A DNA stretch of 64,000 nt from NCBI GenBank assembly GCA_947174635.1, contig CAMWJS010000002.1, forward strand, positions 62,001 through 126,000, given 5' to 3'. The translations under genes were made by a program, and so were the position numbers. The notes beneath the pieces were generated by a model. The model saw only the letters and a program-made list of their open reading frames with translations. It searched no databases and had not been told where the DNA came from. How positions within the stretch are numbered: the stretch's first letter is position 1; each line of letters starts with the position of its first letter. The DNA comes from an uncultured Muribaculaceae bacterium. Lineage in GTDB: Bacteria; Bacteroidota; Bacteroidia; Bacteroidales; Muribaculaceae. Positions 39,134-49,326 of the stretch are shown in pieces.

Positions 39134-40312
39134 TTATTGTTGCGCTGCCTGAGCGGCTGCAGCGGCTTTTTGAGCTGCATCCACCGGTGAGATTTCCATG
39201 TTGGGGCGCAGTGTGTTGCCCACTCCCTCCACGGCTATCACGTTGCCCGGTTCGAGACCTGAGGTGACGACATAGATTTTGCCGTCGTTGATTTTTGAGA
39301 TTGTGATGGGGGTGGAGATGACTTTGTTCGAGTCGTTGACAACGTAGACAAATTTACGGTCCTGGAGCTCGAAGGTGGCCTTCTGCGGTATGACGATGGC
39401 GTTCTTCTCCTGCATCGGTATGACAATCTGGCCTGTCGAGCCTGAACGGAGCATGCCGTTGGGGTTGTCGAAAAGGGCTCTTACGGTTGCGGCGCCTGTG
39501 CCTGTGCCTATCACACCCGACACGGTGGCCACTTTGCCTTCGATGGGGAACATGGAGCCGTCGGCGAGCTGCAGTTTGACTGCCGGCATCTCGGCAATCT
39601 GCTGCTGAAGGGGCTTGGCGCCGTTTTCGGTCATGTTGAGGATGTCTTTTTCAGTGAGCGAGAAGTAGGCGTAAACCTGAGAGTTGTCGCTCACGGTGGT
39701 CAGAGGCTGAGCCATCGAGGGGGAGGCCAGTGAGCCTTCACGGAATGGAATTGAGCCGATGACGCCCGAGCTGGGAGCTGTCACTACGGTGTAGGCAAGA
39801 TTCTTGCGTGCCGAAGTCAGCGATGCATTGGCTGTGGCCAGATTTGACTTGGCGTTGGCAAGGTCGTTCTTTGCAAGCTGGTTCTCGTATTCCGAGATGA
39901 TGTTCTTGTCAAAAAGGGCCTGCTTCTGGTCGGCTGTCATCTGTGCCGATTTGACTGCGGTCTGTGCTGCGCTTACGGCTGCTGCCGCCTGGTCTACGGC
40001 TGCCTGGTATTGAACCTGGTCGAGCACAAAGAGGGTCTGGCCTTTATTTACGTGCTGGCCTTCGTCTACGAGTACCTTAGTGATGAATCCCGACACTTGC
40101 GGACGGATTTCAATATCTGTTTTTCCTTTGATTGTTGCGGGATAGGACTGCGACAGGTCGACGTCGCTGTAGCTGATTGTCTGTGTCCCGATAACTGGGG
40201 CCGGCATCTGCTGCCGCGCTGCCTGGTCATCGTTCTTCGAACATGACACAGTTGTCACTAATGCCACGGCCATCAGTGTGGCGGTTGCTTTGGTTGTGAT
40301 TAGTCGTTTCAT
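39134..40312 (-). CDS. RND efflux periplasmic adaptor subunit
   Basis: IEIRPQVSGFITKVLVDEGQHVNKGQTLFVLD; APSSGVIG; operon with RND pump. Confidence 0.94.
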   Translation of the reverse strand: MKRLITTKATATLMAVALVTTVSCSKNDDQAARQQMPAPVIGTQTISYSDVDLSQSYPATIKGKTDIEIRPQVSGFITKVLVDEGQHVNKGQTLFVLDQVQYQAAVDQAAAAVSAAQTAVKSAQMTADQKQALFDKNIISEYENQLAKNDLANAKSNLATANASLTSARKNLAYTVVTAPSSGVIGSIPFREGSLASPSMAQPLTTVSDNSQVYAYFSLTEKDILNMTENGAKPLQQQIAEMPAVKLQLADGSMFPIEGKVATVSGVIGTGTGAATVRALFDNPNGMLRSGSTGQIVIPMQEKNAIVIPQKATFELQDRKFVYVVNDSNKVISTPITISKINDGKIYVVTSGLEPGNVIAVEGVGNTLRPNMEISPVDAAQKAAAAAQAAQQ

Positions 40313-40550
40313 TGCTTTTCTTTATCTTTTCTCTTATTGTTATTTCCCTTTTTACTTCTTGTCCCTATTGTCGCGTCGTATGTTGCGTTATGATGTGTCC
40401 GTATGTCGGACTGATTGCGCTTTGTTCACTTAAAATGTAGCATATCAGTGATATCGGATTTCGCGTCTTTATATAATTATGTGCAAAAATACTAACAATA
40501 ACGTCTCAATCGGGCTAAAAATGGTTAAAATATGTGACTGTTAACTTTTA

Positions 40551-41534
40551 TTAGTAAGTGGTTCCGATGTTGTCGATCCAGAATGTCAGGCCCGGGGTGC
40601 CGGTGTATGCTTCTCCTGATGCCGCCGATGCCATGACGATGATGTGGGTGGGAGTGGCGTCGCTGCTGTCCCATCCGGTTTCTGTCACCGGCACCATTTT
40701 CCCTTTGCTGTTGCGCGCGTGGTAACTTTTGTCGGCGGGGATGAGTCCCATGTATGGCCGGTAGGCGGCATTGGAGGTGATGTCGCCGTACATCACCGGA
40801 AGGCGGTAGCCGTTGACCCAGCCTGAAGTCGATTTGTCAAACCGTATGCGTGCCGTGCCCACTCGCTTGGCATACAGGTTGCCGTCGCTGTCCTCCCATC
40901 TGCGCTGCAGGAGCACCATCACTTCGGCACTCTCATGTCCCGGTAGCTCTTTTTTCTTTCCGAAACCGCTTGAATATATGCGCGTCGCATTCTTCGGTAT
41001 GCTGAGCTTGTAGTCGAATACAAGGGCTTTCGGGCGGCGTGTGAACGGTATGCCCATCTCCATCTTGCTGTATGGATTGGATGTGGAGCCTATCGGTTCG
41101 AGCATCTCACCAAGAAATATCGAACCGGCCACCATTACGTCGATGTTTATGATGCCGACAGCCTTGCAGCGCTCTATGATTGAGGTGAGTTTGGCGCATT
41201 TGTCGGAGCCGGAACGTGTGTCGGGCGTCACGGCGCAGCTTCCCTTCGATATGCCCATCACTTTGGCGTAGACATTGGAAGTGGCCCACGGAGAGTTACC
41301 GAGGTTTTTGTAGGCTTTGGCGCCGTCGATAGTGCGTGACGGGCCGATTTCGTAGAGGGTCTTTATGTTTCCTCCGATGAGCTGCGACTCAGGTATGTTG
41401 CGTGTAATCCAGCTGTTGAAATCACCGTATTCGAAAACCTCTGCTCCCGGCTGAGCGCCCGAAGCAGTTGATGCCGAGGTGAATATTACAATTGCTGCAA
41501 GGCATTTCCATATAGCCGCAGTATATCTTCGCAT
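40551..41534 (-). CDS. PCMD (putative carbohydrate metabolism) domain protein, secreted
   Basis: Signal peptide; FEYGDFNSWITRNIPESQLIGG...SNVYAKVMG...FTRRPKALVFDYKL...LTFWIDNI pattern. Confidence 0.7.
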   Translation of the reverse strand: MRRYTAAIWKCLAAIVIFTSASTASGAQPGAEVFEYGDFNSWITRNIPESQLIGGNIKTLYEIGPSRTIDGAKAYKNLGNSPWATSNVYAKVMGISKGSCAVTPDTRSGSDKCAKLTSIIERCKAVGIINIDVMVAGSIFLGEMLEPIGSTSNPYSKMEMGIPFTRRPKALVFDYKLSIPKNATRIYSSGFGKKKELPGHESAEVMVLLQRRWEDSDGNLYAKRVGTARIRFDKSTSGWVNGYRLPVMYGDITSNAAYRPYMGLIPADKSYHARNSKGKMVPVTETGWDSSDATPTHIIVMASAASGEAYTGTPGLTFWIDNIGTTY

Positions 41535-41676
41535 TGGATCTCTTTTTACGTCTGATTGTTGATTTTGACTGCAAATATAAGTAATTTATGACAAAAATTA
41601 TCCTTAACGGCTCCATGTAAGACATTTCCCCTACATTTGTAGAAAATATGACTATTTTTAGATATTTCGGAAAAGG

Positions 41677-41718
41677 CAGACAGGCTGCGCCGGCATATTT
41701 GCGGGCGCAGCCTGTCTG
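41677..41718 (-). terminator. Terminator hairpin downstream of M13 peptidase
   Basis: CAGACAGGCTGCGCC / GGCGCAGCCTGTCTG perfect 15-bp stem, CCTTTT on the minus-strand 3' side. Confidence 0.7.
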
Positions 41719-41750
41719 AATTTCTGTGTTATGGCTTATGCTATGTAGGA

Positions 41751-43796
41751 TTACCAGATTACCACCTGTTCGTCTGCCGGACGGAACATCTTGTCGCCTG
41801 ATTTTATCGAGAATGCCTCGAAGAAGGGGGTGATGTTGCGCAGGGTGACATTGACACGGTTCTTGCCCAGGGAGTGTACGTCGCCTATTGTGAGCTGGCG
41901 CATTGTCTCGGGGCGGGTGTTGTTGGCCCATACGTTGGCGTAGTTCATGTAGAACACCTGCATCGGGTCGAACCCGTCGATTTTGGCTTCTTCCGAAGTG
42001 ATGTCGACACCTTTGGCTTTCTGGGCATCGAGGAATGCTGTGCGTGCCACGCGCAGGCCGCCCTGGTCGGCGATGTTCTCGCCAAGTGTGTACTGGCCGT
42101 TGGCGTTGAGGCCGGGGAGCACTTCAACCTCGTCGAACTGTGCTATGAGGCCTTTGGCAAGGGCGTTGAATGCTTCGGTATCCTCGGGAGTCCACCAGTC
42201 GACCATGTTGCCTTCGGCGTCGAAGTTGCGGCCCTGGTCGTCAAATCCGTGGGTCATTTCGTGGCCGATTACCACGCCGATAGCGCCGTAGTTCTCGGCG
42301 TCTGATGCCTCGGGATCGAAGTAGGGTGCCTGGAGTATGGCGGCGGGGAACACGATTTCATTGGCCATGGGGTTATAGTAGGCGTTGACGGTCTGCGGTG
42401 TCATGCCCCACTCGGTCTTGTCGACCGGCTTGCCCCATTTCGAATAAGTCTCTTTCTGATGCCACATGCCTACGTTGTGCATGTTCTCGTAGAACGACAG
42501 GGCGGGGTCGATAGTGAGTTCCGAATAGTCCTTCCAGGTGTCGGGATAACCGATTTTCACGGTGAAGGCGTTGAGTTTCTTGATGGCGTTGAGCTTTGTG
42601 TCGTCGCTCATCCAGGGGAGGTTGATGATATGTTTGCCAAGTGCACGACGGAGGTTTTCGACCAGTCCGAGCATATAGGCCTTTGACGATTCGGGGAAAT
42701 ATTTTTCGACATAGAGCTGGCCGATGGCTTCGCCCATGCTGCCTTCTACGGCACCGAGGGCGCGTTTCCAGCGCGGACGCTGTGTCTGGGCGCCTGAAAG
42801 CACTTTGCTGAATTCAAATGCGGCGTCGGTGAAGCTGTCGGAGAGCGAGCCTGAAGCCTGGCGCACGTAGTTCCAGAGGTAGTAGTCTTTTTTCTCGCGG
42901 TCGGTGAGCGACGCCATCAGGTTGTCGGCCTGCTTTACGGTGTTGATTTCGGTCACAATCACTGACTCGGGTGAAATGCCGTTCATCGTCTCGGGGAAGA
43001 AGCGGTCCCAGTTGATTGAGGGATACATCTCCTTGAGCTGTGCGAACGTGCGGGGATTGTACATCGCGGGTATGTTGCGGCTCTCCTCGCGGGTCCAGGT
43101 CGAATCGGCGAGAGCAGTCTCGATTTTCATCACGTTTTTCACGATGCGGCGGGCATCTTTCTTGGAATAGCCTGCGAGAGTCATCCCTTTCTCGATGAGC
43201 TTCTTGTAGGCCTCGCGTACCTTCACGTTCTCCTTGTCGTCGCTCAGGTAGTAGTCGCGGTCGCCGAGGGTGAGGCCGCCACCGCCCACATACATGGCGT
43301 AGGCGTTGGAGTTGGCGAGGTCGGGCTGAATGCCGGCCGAGAAGAAGGGGCTTGCGAAGTTGCCGTGCATCCAGAAGAAAAGGTCTTCCATCTCTTCGGG
43401 TTTCGTGTTCTCGATGCGGCTCAGGTCGGCCTTGATGGGGGCTGCGCCCTCGTTGTTGCGGCGCACTGAGTCCATTGCCTGCTCATAGATGGTGGCTACC
43501 TTGAATGCCACGGTGCCCGGCTCGGGGTTGGTGGCGGCAAGTCCGGTTACGATTTCCTTGACGCGGTCGCGTGCCTGCTCGGCGAGCACGTCGAACTGGC
43601 TGTAGCGTGAATACTCCGGTGTGAGCGGGTTGGCTTCCATCCATCCCTTGTTGACGTGGGTGTAGAAGTCGTCGCCGGCCTTGACGCTGTTGTCAATGTA
43701 GCCGGGGTTGAGGCTTTTGAGGTGCTCTTCGGCCGACATTGCGGAAATGCCGCCGAGTGTGAGGGCACAAGCCAATGCAAGTTTGATTGATTTCAT
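41751..43796 (-). CDS. M13 family metallopeptidase (PepO/neprilysin-like)
   Basis: VIGHEMTHGFDDQGRNFD zinc motif; ENIADQGGLRVA; C-terminal MFRPADEQVVIW. Confidence 0.95.
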   Translation of the reverse strand: MKSIKLALACALTLGGISAMSAEEHLKSLNPGYIDNSVKAGDDFYTHVNKGWMEANPLTPEYSRYSQFDVLAEQARDRVKEIVTGLAATNPEPGTVAFKVATIYEQAMDSVRRNNEGAAPIKADLSRIENTKPEEMEDLFFWMHGNFASPFFSAGIQPDLANSNAYAMYVGGGGLTLGDRDYYLSDDKENVKVREAYKKLIEKGMTLAGYSKKDARRIVKNVMKIETALADSTWTREESRNIPAMYNPRTFAQLKEMYPSINWDRFFPETMNGISPESVIVTEINTVKQADNLMASLTDREKKDYYLWNYVRQASGSLSDSFTDAAFEFSKVLSGAQTQRPRWKRALGAVEGSMGEAIGQLYVEKYFPESSKAYMLGLVENLRRALGKHIINLPWMSDDTKLNAIKKLNAFTVKIGYPDTWKDYSELTIDPALSFYENMHNVGMWHQKETYSKWGKPVDKTEWGMTPQTVNAYYNPMANEIVFPAAILQAPYFDPEASDAENYGAIGVVIGHEMTHGFDDQGRNFDAEGNMVDWWTPEDTEAFNALAKGLIAQFDEVEVLPGLNANGQYTLGENIADQGGLRVARTAFLDAQKAKGVDITSEEAKIDGFDPMQVFYMNYANVWANNTRPETMRQLTIGDVHSLGKNRVNVTLRNITPFFEAFSIKSGDKMFRPADEQVVIW

Positions 43797-43923
43797 AATA
43801 AAGATATGTTTGTTGTTTTACTATATTCCGTTATATGCAGTCGTGATGTAAGGAAAAATCAGGTGGCTGTAAGTAACGCCCCTTCATCTATACGCATGAA
43901 GAGCCTGTTTGCAACATCGCTTG

Positions 43924-44994
43924 TCAGGTAAGCCGCAGCACAATCACTCCCGTCGAATCGAAGCGCGGAAGTGCGCTCACCTGCACAGGTGCGTTGCGCG
44001 ACTCGATGCTTCCCGAGCCGTCGCCGGCCTCGATGCCTATGTCGCGTAGCGCCGTGTCGACGGCAGTCAGTGCAGTTTCGGGGGTGTTGTTGTCGTTTGA
44101 CAGGTGGCAGAGAAAGATGTTGAGGAGCGACGGAGAGTATATCTCTTTGAGATATGATGCGGTGGCCTCGTTGTCCATGTGTCCCCTGGCAGCCATTATT
44201 CTGGCTTTCAGATATTCCGGATAGCGGCCGTTGAGGAGCATATTCCGGTCGTAGTTGGCTTCTATCATCAGGTGGTTGGCCTGGCGGATGTAGAAGTCGG
44301 CGCGTTCGGTCACCACACCCATGTCGGTGGCCACTACAAAACGGTGGTCGCCTGCCGAGATGAAGAACCCCACGTTGTCACTTCCGTCGTGCGACACTTC
44401 AAACGGCGTGATGGCGAAGTCAGACAGATGGAAGGGGAATTCCTTGAATACCGGCTGGTGGTAATCCTTGATGCGCCGTGATATGTTGTGGCGGCGCAGC
44501 ATGCCGTTGAGGGTGGCCGGAGTGCAGTAGATGCGTATGTGGCGGTTGCGGCGCACTATGGTATAGGCATAGCGCACGTGGTCGCCGTGGTCGTGGGTGA
44601 GGATGATGCCTCCGATGGTGCGTATGTCGATGCCGTTGCGGTCGAGTTCGGCGTAGATTTTAGAGGGGTCGACGCCGGCGTCGATGAGTATGCCGAAACG
44701 GTCGTTGCCCAGATAGGAGCAGTTGCCCGAACTGCCGCTGCCGAACGATATAAAACGCAGTGTCTTTGCCGGCACGGTCGATGTCAGCGGCTCAATGCCG
44801 TCAGGCAGAGGGATGGCAGTCTCGTATTCGCCGCCGCTGAGGCCGCGCTCACTGCTCTTGCGTGGACGGCCGCGGTTGCTTCCGGTTTTCCTGACAGGCT
44901 CGGCCGATGCGTCCTGCTCCTCTTCCGGAAGCAGCTCGTCGAAGAGCCCCGGAAGGTAGCGGGTGTCGAATGTTATTTTTTTTATTCGGGCCAT
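43924..44994 (-). CDS. MBL-fold metallohydrolase (YycJ/WalJ-like) with N-terminal extension containing RGRPRK
   Basis: SFGSGSSGNCSYLG; ILTHDHGDH; ILLCHLSNDNNTPE-type ending; basic linker NRGRPRKSSERG. Confidence 0.85.
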   Translation of the reverse strand: MARIKKITFDTRYLPGLFDELLPEEEQDASAEPVRKTGSNRGRPRKSSERGLSGGEYETAIPLPDGIEPLTSTVPAKTLRFISFGSGSSGNCSYLGNDRFGILIDAGVDPSKIYAELDRNGIDIRTIGGIILTHDHGDHVRYAYTIVRRNRHIRIYCTPATLNGMLRRHNISRRIKDYHQPVFKEFPFHLSDFAITPFEVSHDGSDNVGFFISAGDHRFVVATDMGVVTERADFYIRQANHLMIEANYDRNMLLNGRYPEYLKARIMAARGHMDNEATASYLKEIYSPSLLNIFLCHLSNDNNTPETALTAVDTALRDIGIEAGDGSGSIESRNAPVQVSALPRFDSTGVIVLRLT

Positions 44995-45052
44995 GACCGG
45001 TGTTTTTTAGATTTACTTAAAAAAGATGTTGTCTGCTGACGGCAATCCCGAT

Positions 45053-45781
45053 TTATTTATATAGCAGGAATATCGCCGGTATTTTGTCGTAGTCGAGTGC
45101 CTGTTTGCGCCATTGTGCCAGAGTGAGCGTTGTGATTCTCTGGCCGGGACCGGTGAGGTCGGTGGCCACACACAGGCGTGTTGTCGCGGGGAGGGCTGCT
45201 ATGATGTCGGCAATCATCTTGTTGTTGCGGTAGGGGGTCTCGATGAATATCTGCGTGCGGTTGTTGCGCATTATGTCGGCATGCAGCTGTTTGAGGGCGG
45301 CAGTGCGTTCGGCAGCGTGAATCGGCAGATAGCCGAGAAACGTGAAGCTCTGCCCGTTGAAGCCCGAACCCATCAGCGACAGCAGTATGCTCGACGGTCC
45401 CACCAGCGGCATCACCCTGTAGCCGCGGCGGTGTGCCTCGGCCACTACAAGTGCGCCCGGGTCGGCAACAGCGGGGCAGCCTGCTTCCGAGATGATGCCC
45501 ATGTCGTGCCCCTGTTGCATCGGTGCCAGCATGGCGGGTATCGCCGCCGGGTCGGTATTGACGTCGACAACCGAGAATGTCAGTTCGTCGATGTTGATGT
45601 CGCGGTTGCATTTTTTGAGGAAACGGCGCGCGGTGCGTACGTTTTCCACTATAAAATGTTTTACCCCCGATATCAATTCGATATTGACCGGGGGGAGTAC
45701 TTCGCTAACCGGGGCTTCGCTCAGATTAGACGGAAACAGATATAGAGCAGGTCGGTTGTCTTCCATCTTTATGTGGCTCAA
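45053..45781 (-). CDS. SAM-dependent tetrapyrrole methylase family protein, RsmI-like
   Basis: MGIISEAGCPAVADPGALVVAEAHRRGYRVMPLVGPSSILLSLMGSGFNGQSFTFLGYLP. Confidence 0.9.
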   Translation of the reverse strand: MSHIKMEDNRPALYLFPSNLSEAPVSEVLPPVNIELISGVKHFIVENVRTARRFLKKCNRDINIDELTFSVVDVNTDPAAIPAMLAPMQQGHDMGIISEAGCPAVADPGALVVAEAHRRGYRVMPLVGPSSILLSLMGSGFNGQSFTFLGYLPIHAAERTAALKQLHADIMRNNRTQIFIETPYRNNKMIADIIAALPATTRLCVATDLTGPGQRITTLTLAQWRKQALDYDKIPAIFLLYK

Positions 45782-45858
45782 TGATGCTGTGTCTTGGCGT
45801 CCTGGCTGTGTTTTTAGTGTTTATTATTAATGATGCCGGCGTCTGGCGGCGCCGTTTG

Positions 45859-46668
45859 TCAGTCTTCCCATTTGAACACCACAATGCCCGAGCGTGGCGC
45901 GGTGTCGTTTGATGCCCGCTTGAATCGGCATCGTTCGGCCGCTTTCTTGCAGGCGTTGACGGTGGCGGTGTTGGTGGCTGCGTTGCCGCTGCCGTTGAGC
46001 AGCTGCGCAGAGCCGGGTTTTACCACGCCCCCTTCAAGCACTACCACGCCGATGCGGATTGTGCCGAGCTGGCTGCTTCGCGGACGTTCGTCGACCGAAG
46101 CCGAGTAGGTGAGCGGTTCGTTGCCGCCGGGGCCGTTGTTGTCCTTGGTGCCGTCGGCCTTGGAGTCGGTTTTACCGCCGTCACCCTTGCCTGTGCCTGA
46201 AAAGCGGTTGGCAAGCTTGTTGTCGATATTCTTTTTGGCTTTCTGCTGGCGTTCGGCTTCGAGGCGTGCCGAGTCGTCGGGCTTTGCGGTGCCCTCCTTG
46301 ACGGTTTTCTGCTGCACGGGCGACTCTTTGGATGCGGATGTCAGGTTGGCGTGATGCCCCTGTTGCTCACCGCCGTTGTTGAGGTCGTACGAGGTCTGGG
46401 TATCGGCGTCAGAGTCTACATCCGATGCGCCGGGGTCATCGGTCTCGGCCTGTTCCTCCCATATATCGTCGGCAGCCGACGAGTATGTGCTCACAAAGGT
46501 CTCCGGGTCCTCAATCTCCTCGGCTATGACCTCGAAGTCTTTGACCGGAGGCCATTGTTTCCCTTTGTGCGCGTTCACGCTCAGTTTCCATGACACGAGC
46601 AACGCAATAATCAGTATTGCGAGTGCGGCGGTCACGATGCCTGATATTATTTTGGGTCGGTTGTCCAT
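45859..46668 (-). CDS. TonB-like energy transducer
   Basis: Single N-terminal TM, long polar/acidic linker, TonB-like C-terminus; adjacent to ExbD and ExbB. Confidence 0.75.
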   Translation of the reverse strand: MDNRPKIISGIVTAALAILIIALLVSWKLSVNAHKGKQWPPVKDFEVIAEEIEDPETFVSTYSSAADDIWEEQAETDDPGASDVDSDADTQTSYDLNNGGEQQGHHANLTSASKESPVQQKTVKEGTAKPDDSARLEAERQQKAKKNIDNKLANRFSGTGKGDGGKTDSKADGTKDNNGPGGNEPLTYSASVDERPRSSQLGTIRIGVVVLEGGVVKPGSAQLLNGSGNAATNTATVNACKKAAERCRFKRASNDTAPRSGIVVFKWED

Positions 46669-47112
46669 TTATCTGTTGTCGGAGGTGCTGTTGTTGCTTG
46701 AACGTATAGGTTTGGTGGCGAGCACGATGGTGACATCGGCGTCAGCTCCAATGTTGAGTATCTTGACTATTTCGCCGTAGGCTGCGTTCTCGTCGGCGTA
46801 AAGAGCCACGGTGGCCTCTTCTGACGACTGCTCTTTGGCGAGCATGAGCCATGTCTTGAGCTCGTCGGGCTGCATCGGCTGGCGTTCGGCGTCGCCCATC
46901 GCTGTCGATATGTTGCCCTCGGCGTCGAGCGCAATGCGTATTGTCGGCTTTTTGGAGGTCTGTTGCGACGACTGTGGCAGGTTGACCTCCAGCGCCGTGG
47001 GGAATATGTAGGTCGATGTGACCATAAAGAATATGAGCAGCAGGAATATGACATCGGTCATCGATGCCATCGAGAATGCCGCCATCATATTGTTTTGTCG
47101 CTTGAGAGCCAT
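46669..47112 (-). CDS. ExbD/TolR family biopolymer transporter
   Basis: FSMASMTDVIFLLLIFFMVTSTYIFPTALEVNLPQS. Confidence 0.93.
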   Translation of the reverse strand: MALKRQNNMMAAFSMASMTDVIFLLLIFFMVTSTYIFPTALEVNLPQSSQQTSKKPTIRIALDAEGNISTAMGDAERQPMQPDELKTWLMLAKEQSSEEATVALYADENAAYGEIVKILNIGADADVTIVLATKPIRSSNNSTSDNR

Positions 47113-47126
47113 GATTTTGCGGGGAA

Positions 47127-47882
47127 TTAGGCGGGTTCGTTGAGAAGGTCCATGAACTCCATAGTCTTGCCTTCGAGCGAGGTCATGACGTTGTTGATTT
47201 TGGCTACAAGGATATTGTAGGCGAAGAGAGCCACGATGCCGACAATCAATCCGGCGATAGTGGTGACAAGAGCCGTGTAGATGCCGCCCGAGAAGGTGGC
47301 GATGTCGGCGCTCGAGCCTTGTGCCGATATGTTGTAGAAAGCCTGTACCATGCCGATTACGGTGCCGAGGAAGCCGAGCATCGGGGCGCCTGAGGCTGTG
47401 GTGGCAAGCCAGGGGAGTCCTTTCGACAGCTTGGCGATTTCGATGTTGCCGGTGTTCTCGATTGCTACGAGCACATCGTTCATGGGGCGGCCTATGCGCG
47501 AGATGCCTTTGCCGATGAGGCGGGCATAGGGCGTGCCGACGTTTTTGCAGAGGTTGAGCGCGCTCTCGATTTCTCCTTCGTGGATGTAGTCTTTGATGCG
47601 TCGCATGAACGTGTCGTCCTGACGGTTGGCCGAACGGATCACAAGCCAGCGCTCAATGAAGAAATATATGCTGAAAAGCAGCAGTATGCCAATCGGTATC
47701 ATGAGTATGCCGCCCTGTGTGCAGAGTTCCCAGAAAGAAAGAGACGCTGCGGTGGCGGTATCAGCTGCCGCGTCGGCGGCTGCTGAGGCGTTGTCGGCGA
47801 TAGCCGCTGTCGTATCTGACGCCGCTGAGGCGAGAGTGTCAACGAATTCGTTGTTGGCGGTGGGGATGGTAAGTGTAAGCAT
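47127..47882 (-). CDS. MotA/TolQ/ExbB proton channel family protein
   Basis: TTASGAPMLGFLGTVIGMVQAFYNIS...GIYTALVTTIAGLIVGIVALFAYN. Confidence 0.95.
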   Translation of the reverse strand: MLTLTIPTANNEFVDTLASAASDTTAAIADNASAAADAAADTATAASLSFWELCTQGGILMIPIGILLLFSIYFFIERWLVIRSANRQDDTFMRRIKDYIHEGEIESALNLCKNVGTPYARLIGKGISRIGRPMNDVLVAIENTGNIEIAKLSKGLPWLATTASGAPMLGFLGTVIGMVQAFYNISAQGSSADIATFSGGIYTALVTTIAGLIVGIVALFAYNILVAKINNVMTSLEGKTMEFMDLLNEPA

Positions 47883-47951
47883 TATCGGTTGTTACTTCGT
47901 GGTTTTATGGGTTGACTGATTTATCGGATAAGAGATTGGAGGCGTAGTGTT

Positions 47952-47987
47952 CTGAGAACTCGGAGTGCTCGGAGAACTCAGAGTGCT
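47952..47987. repeat. 9-bp-period degenerate tandem array (CTGAGAACT CGGAGTGCT CGGAGAACT CAGAGTGCT)
   Basis: Four 9-mers, or two 18-mers 16/18 identical; TCNGA core every 9 bp. Confidence 0.85.
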
Positions 47988-48021
47988 GTGCTCCGAAAAC
48001 CCCGGGCATGAGCTGCCGCCG

Positions 48022-48741
48022 TTATTTCGCCAGGCAGTCCTTGTAGCTGCGTATGGTTTCGGCGAGACCCATGTAGAGGGCGTCGCATATAAGCGCGTGG
48101 CCGATCGATACTTCGTTGAGGAACGGTACCGACTGTGCGAAATATCTGAGGTTCTGCAGGCTGAGGTCGTGGCCGGCGTTGACGCCGAGCCCGGCCTTGT
48201 GGGCCGCGCGTGAGGCTTCGACAAAGGGAGCGACGGCTTTCTCCGGATTGGCGAAGAATGCGTCGGCATACGGTTTGGTATACAGCTCCACGCGGTCGGT
48301 GCCGGTCTTGGCTGCAAGCATTATGTTGTCGATGTCGGTCGATACGAATATCGAGGAGCGTATTCCGGCTTCATGCAGAGCGTTGACAATCGAGGTCAGG
48401 AAGTCGAAATTGTCGGCTACGTTCCATCCGGCGCTCGAAGTGAGCGCGTCGGGGGCGTCGGGCACCAGAGTCACCTGTGCGGGCTTCACCTTGAGCACAA
48501 GGTCCATGAATTCGGGCGACGGATAGCCTTCGATATTGAATTCCGATTTCAATGCCGGACGCAACTGGAACACGTCGTTGCGCTTGATGTGGCGCTCGTC
48601 GGGGCGCGGGTGGACGGTTATGCCGTCGGCACCGAAACGCTCGCAGTCAAGCGCTACTTTGAGCAGGTCAGGGTTGTTTTCGCCCCGTGCGTTGCGCAGC
48701 GTGGCTATTTTGTTGATGTTGACACTCAGACTCGTTGTCAT
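48022..48741 (-). CDS. pdxJ: Pyridoxine 5'-phosphate synthase
   Basis: [73 protein letters not shown]. Confidence 0.96.
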   Translation of the reverse strand: MTTSLSVNINKIATLRNARGENNPDLLKVALDCERFGADGITVHPRPDERHIKRNDVFQLRPALKSEFNIEGYPSPEFMDLVLKVKPAQVTLVPDAPDALTSSAGWNVADNFDFLTSIVNALHEAGIRSSIFVSTDIDNIMLAAKTGTDRVELYTKPYADAFFANPEKAVAPFVEASRAAHKAGLGVNAGHDLSLQNLRYFAQSVPFLNEVSIGHALICDALYMGLAETIRSYKDCLAK

Positions 48742-48905
48742 AGCCGTCTAACTTAAAAATAAATAAAAATTATCTACAATTACGAAAATTTATCGGGTGT
48801 TAGCGATTTTATTCGTAAATTTGTAAATCGAAATCTGACTACAAATTTAGTCAGAATAGGCTATAATTCAAAATATATCTTTTAAAATTTAACCTTTCTT
48901 GGCAA

Positions 48906-49244
48906 TTGGATTTGGATAAAGACATACTTTTCCCTCATTCGCCTGACGCATCATCGCTTGTGGTGACCTGCAGGCCGCAGGATTATTCGGCTTCGGTGAT
49001 AGCAAGGGCGGTGGAGGACTGCGACGCGCATGTGGTCAATCTCAATGTCCTTGCCGGGCGCACCCCCTACGGCGAGCTGCAGGTGGCGCTGCGTGTCGAC
49101 CACCGCAACGCTTCTGCTGTGGCGCGTTCGCTCGGGAGATTCGGCTATGAGGTTGTCAGCATCGAGTCGCCCGCTGAGGCAGACCCCGGAGCAGAGCAGG
49201 CGCGCAGCCGTGCCAACGAGCTTCTGCGCTATCTTGAAATCTGA
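48906..49244 (+). CDS. Small ACT-like domain protein, non-ATG (TTG) start
   Basis: LVVTCRPQDYSASVIARAVEDCDAHVVNLNVLAGRTPYGELQVALRVDHRNASAVARSLGRFGYEVVSIE has beta-alpha-beta-beta-alpha-beta character; upstream of nadK. Confidence 0.55.
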   Translation: MDLDKDILFPHSPDASSLVVTCRPQDYSASVIARAVEDCDAHVVNLNVLAGRTPYGELQVALRVDHRNASAVARSLGRFGYEVVSIESPAEADPGAEQARSRANELLRYLEI

Positions 49245-49326
49245 CCGCATGCCGCCTTGATGTCGTGCTTATGCAGGTTATGCAAGGTGTAATTATGAAT
49301 ACTTTATAAATTTTTTTTAAAACCGG

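Noticed and set aside
35675-40312. RND efflux operon as a notable resistance island
   Set aside because: Standard adaptor-pump-outer membrane factor arrangement, common in Bacteroidales; no local regulator or mobile genes.
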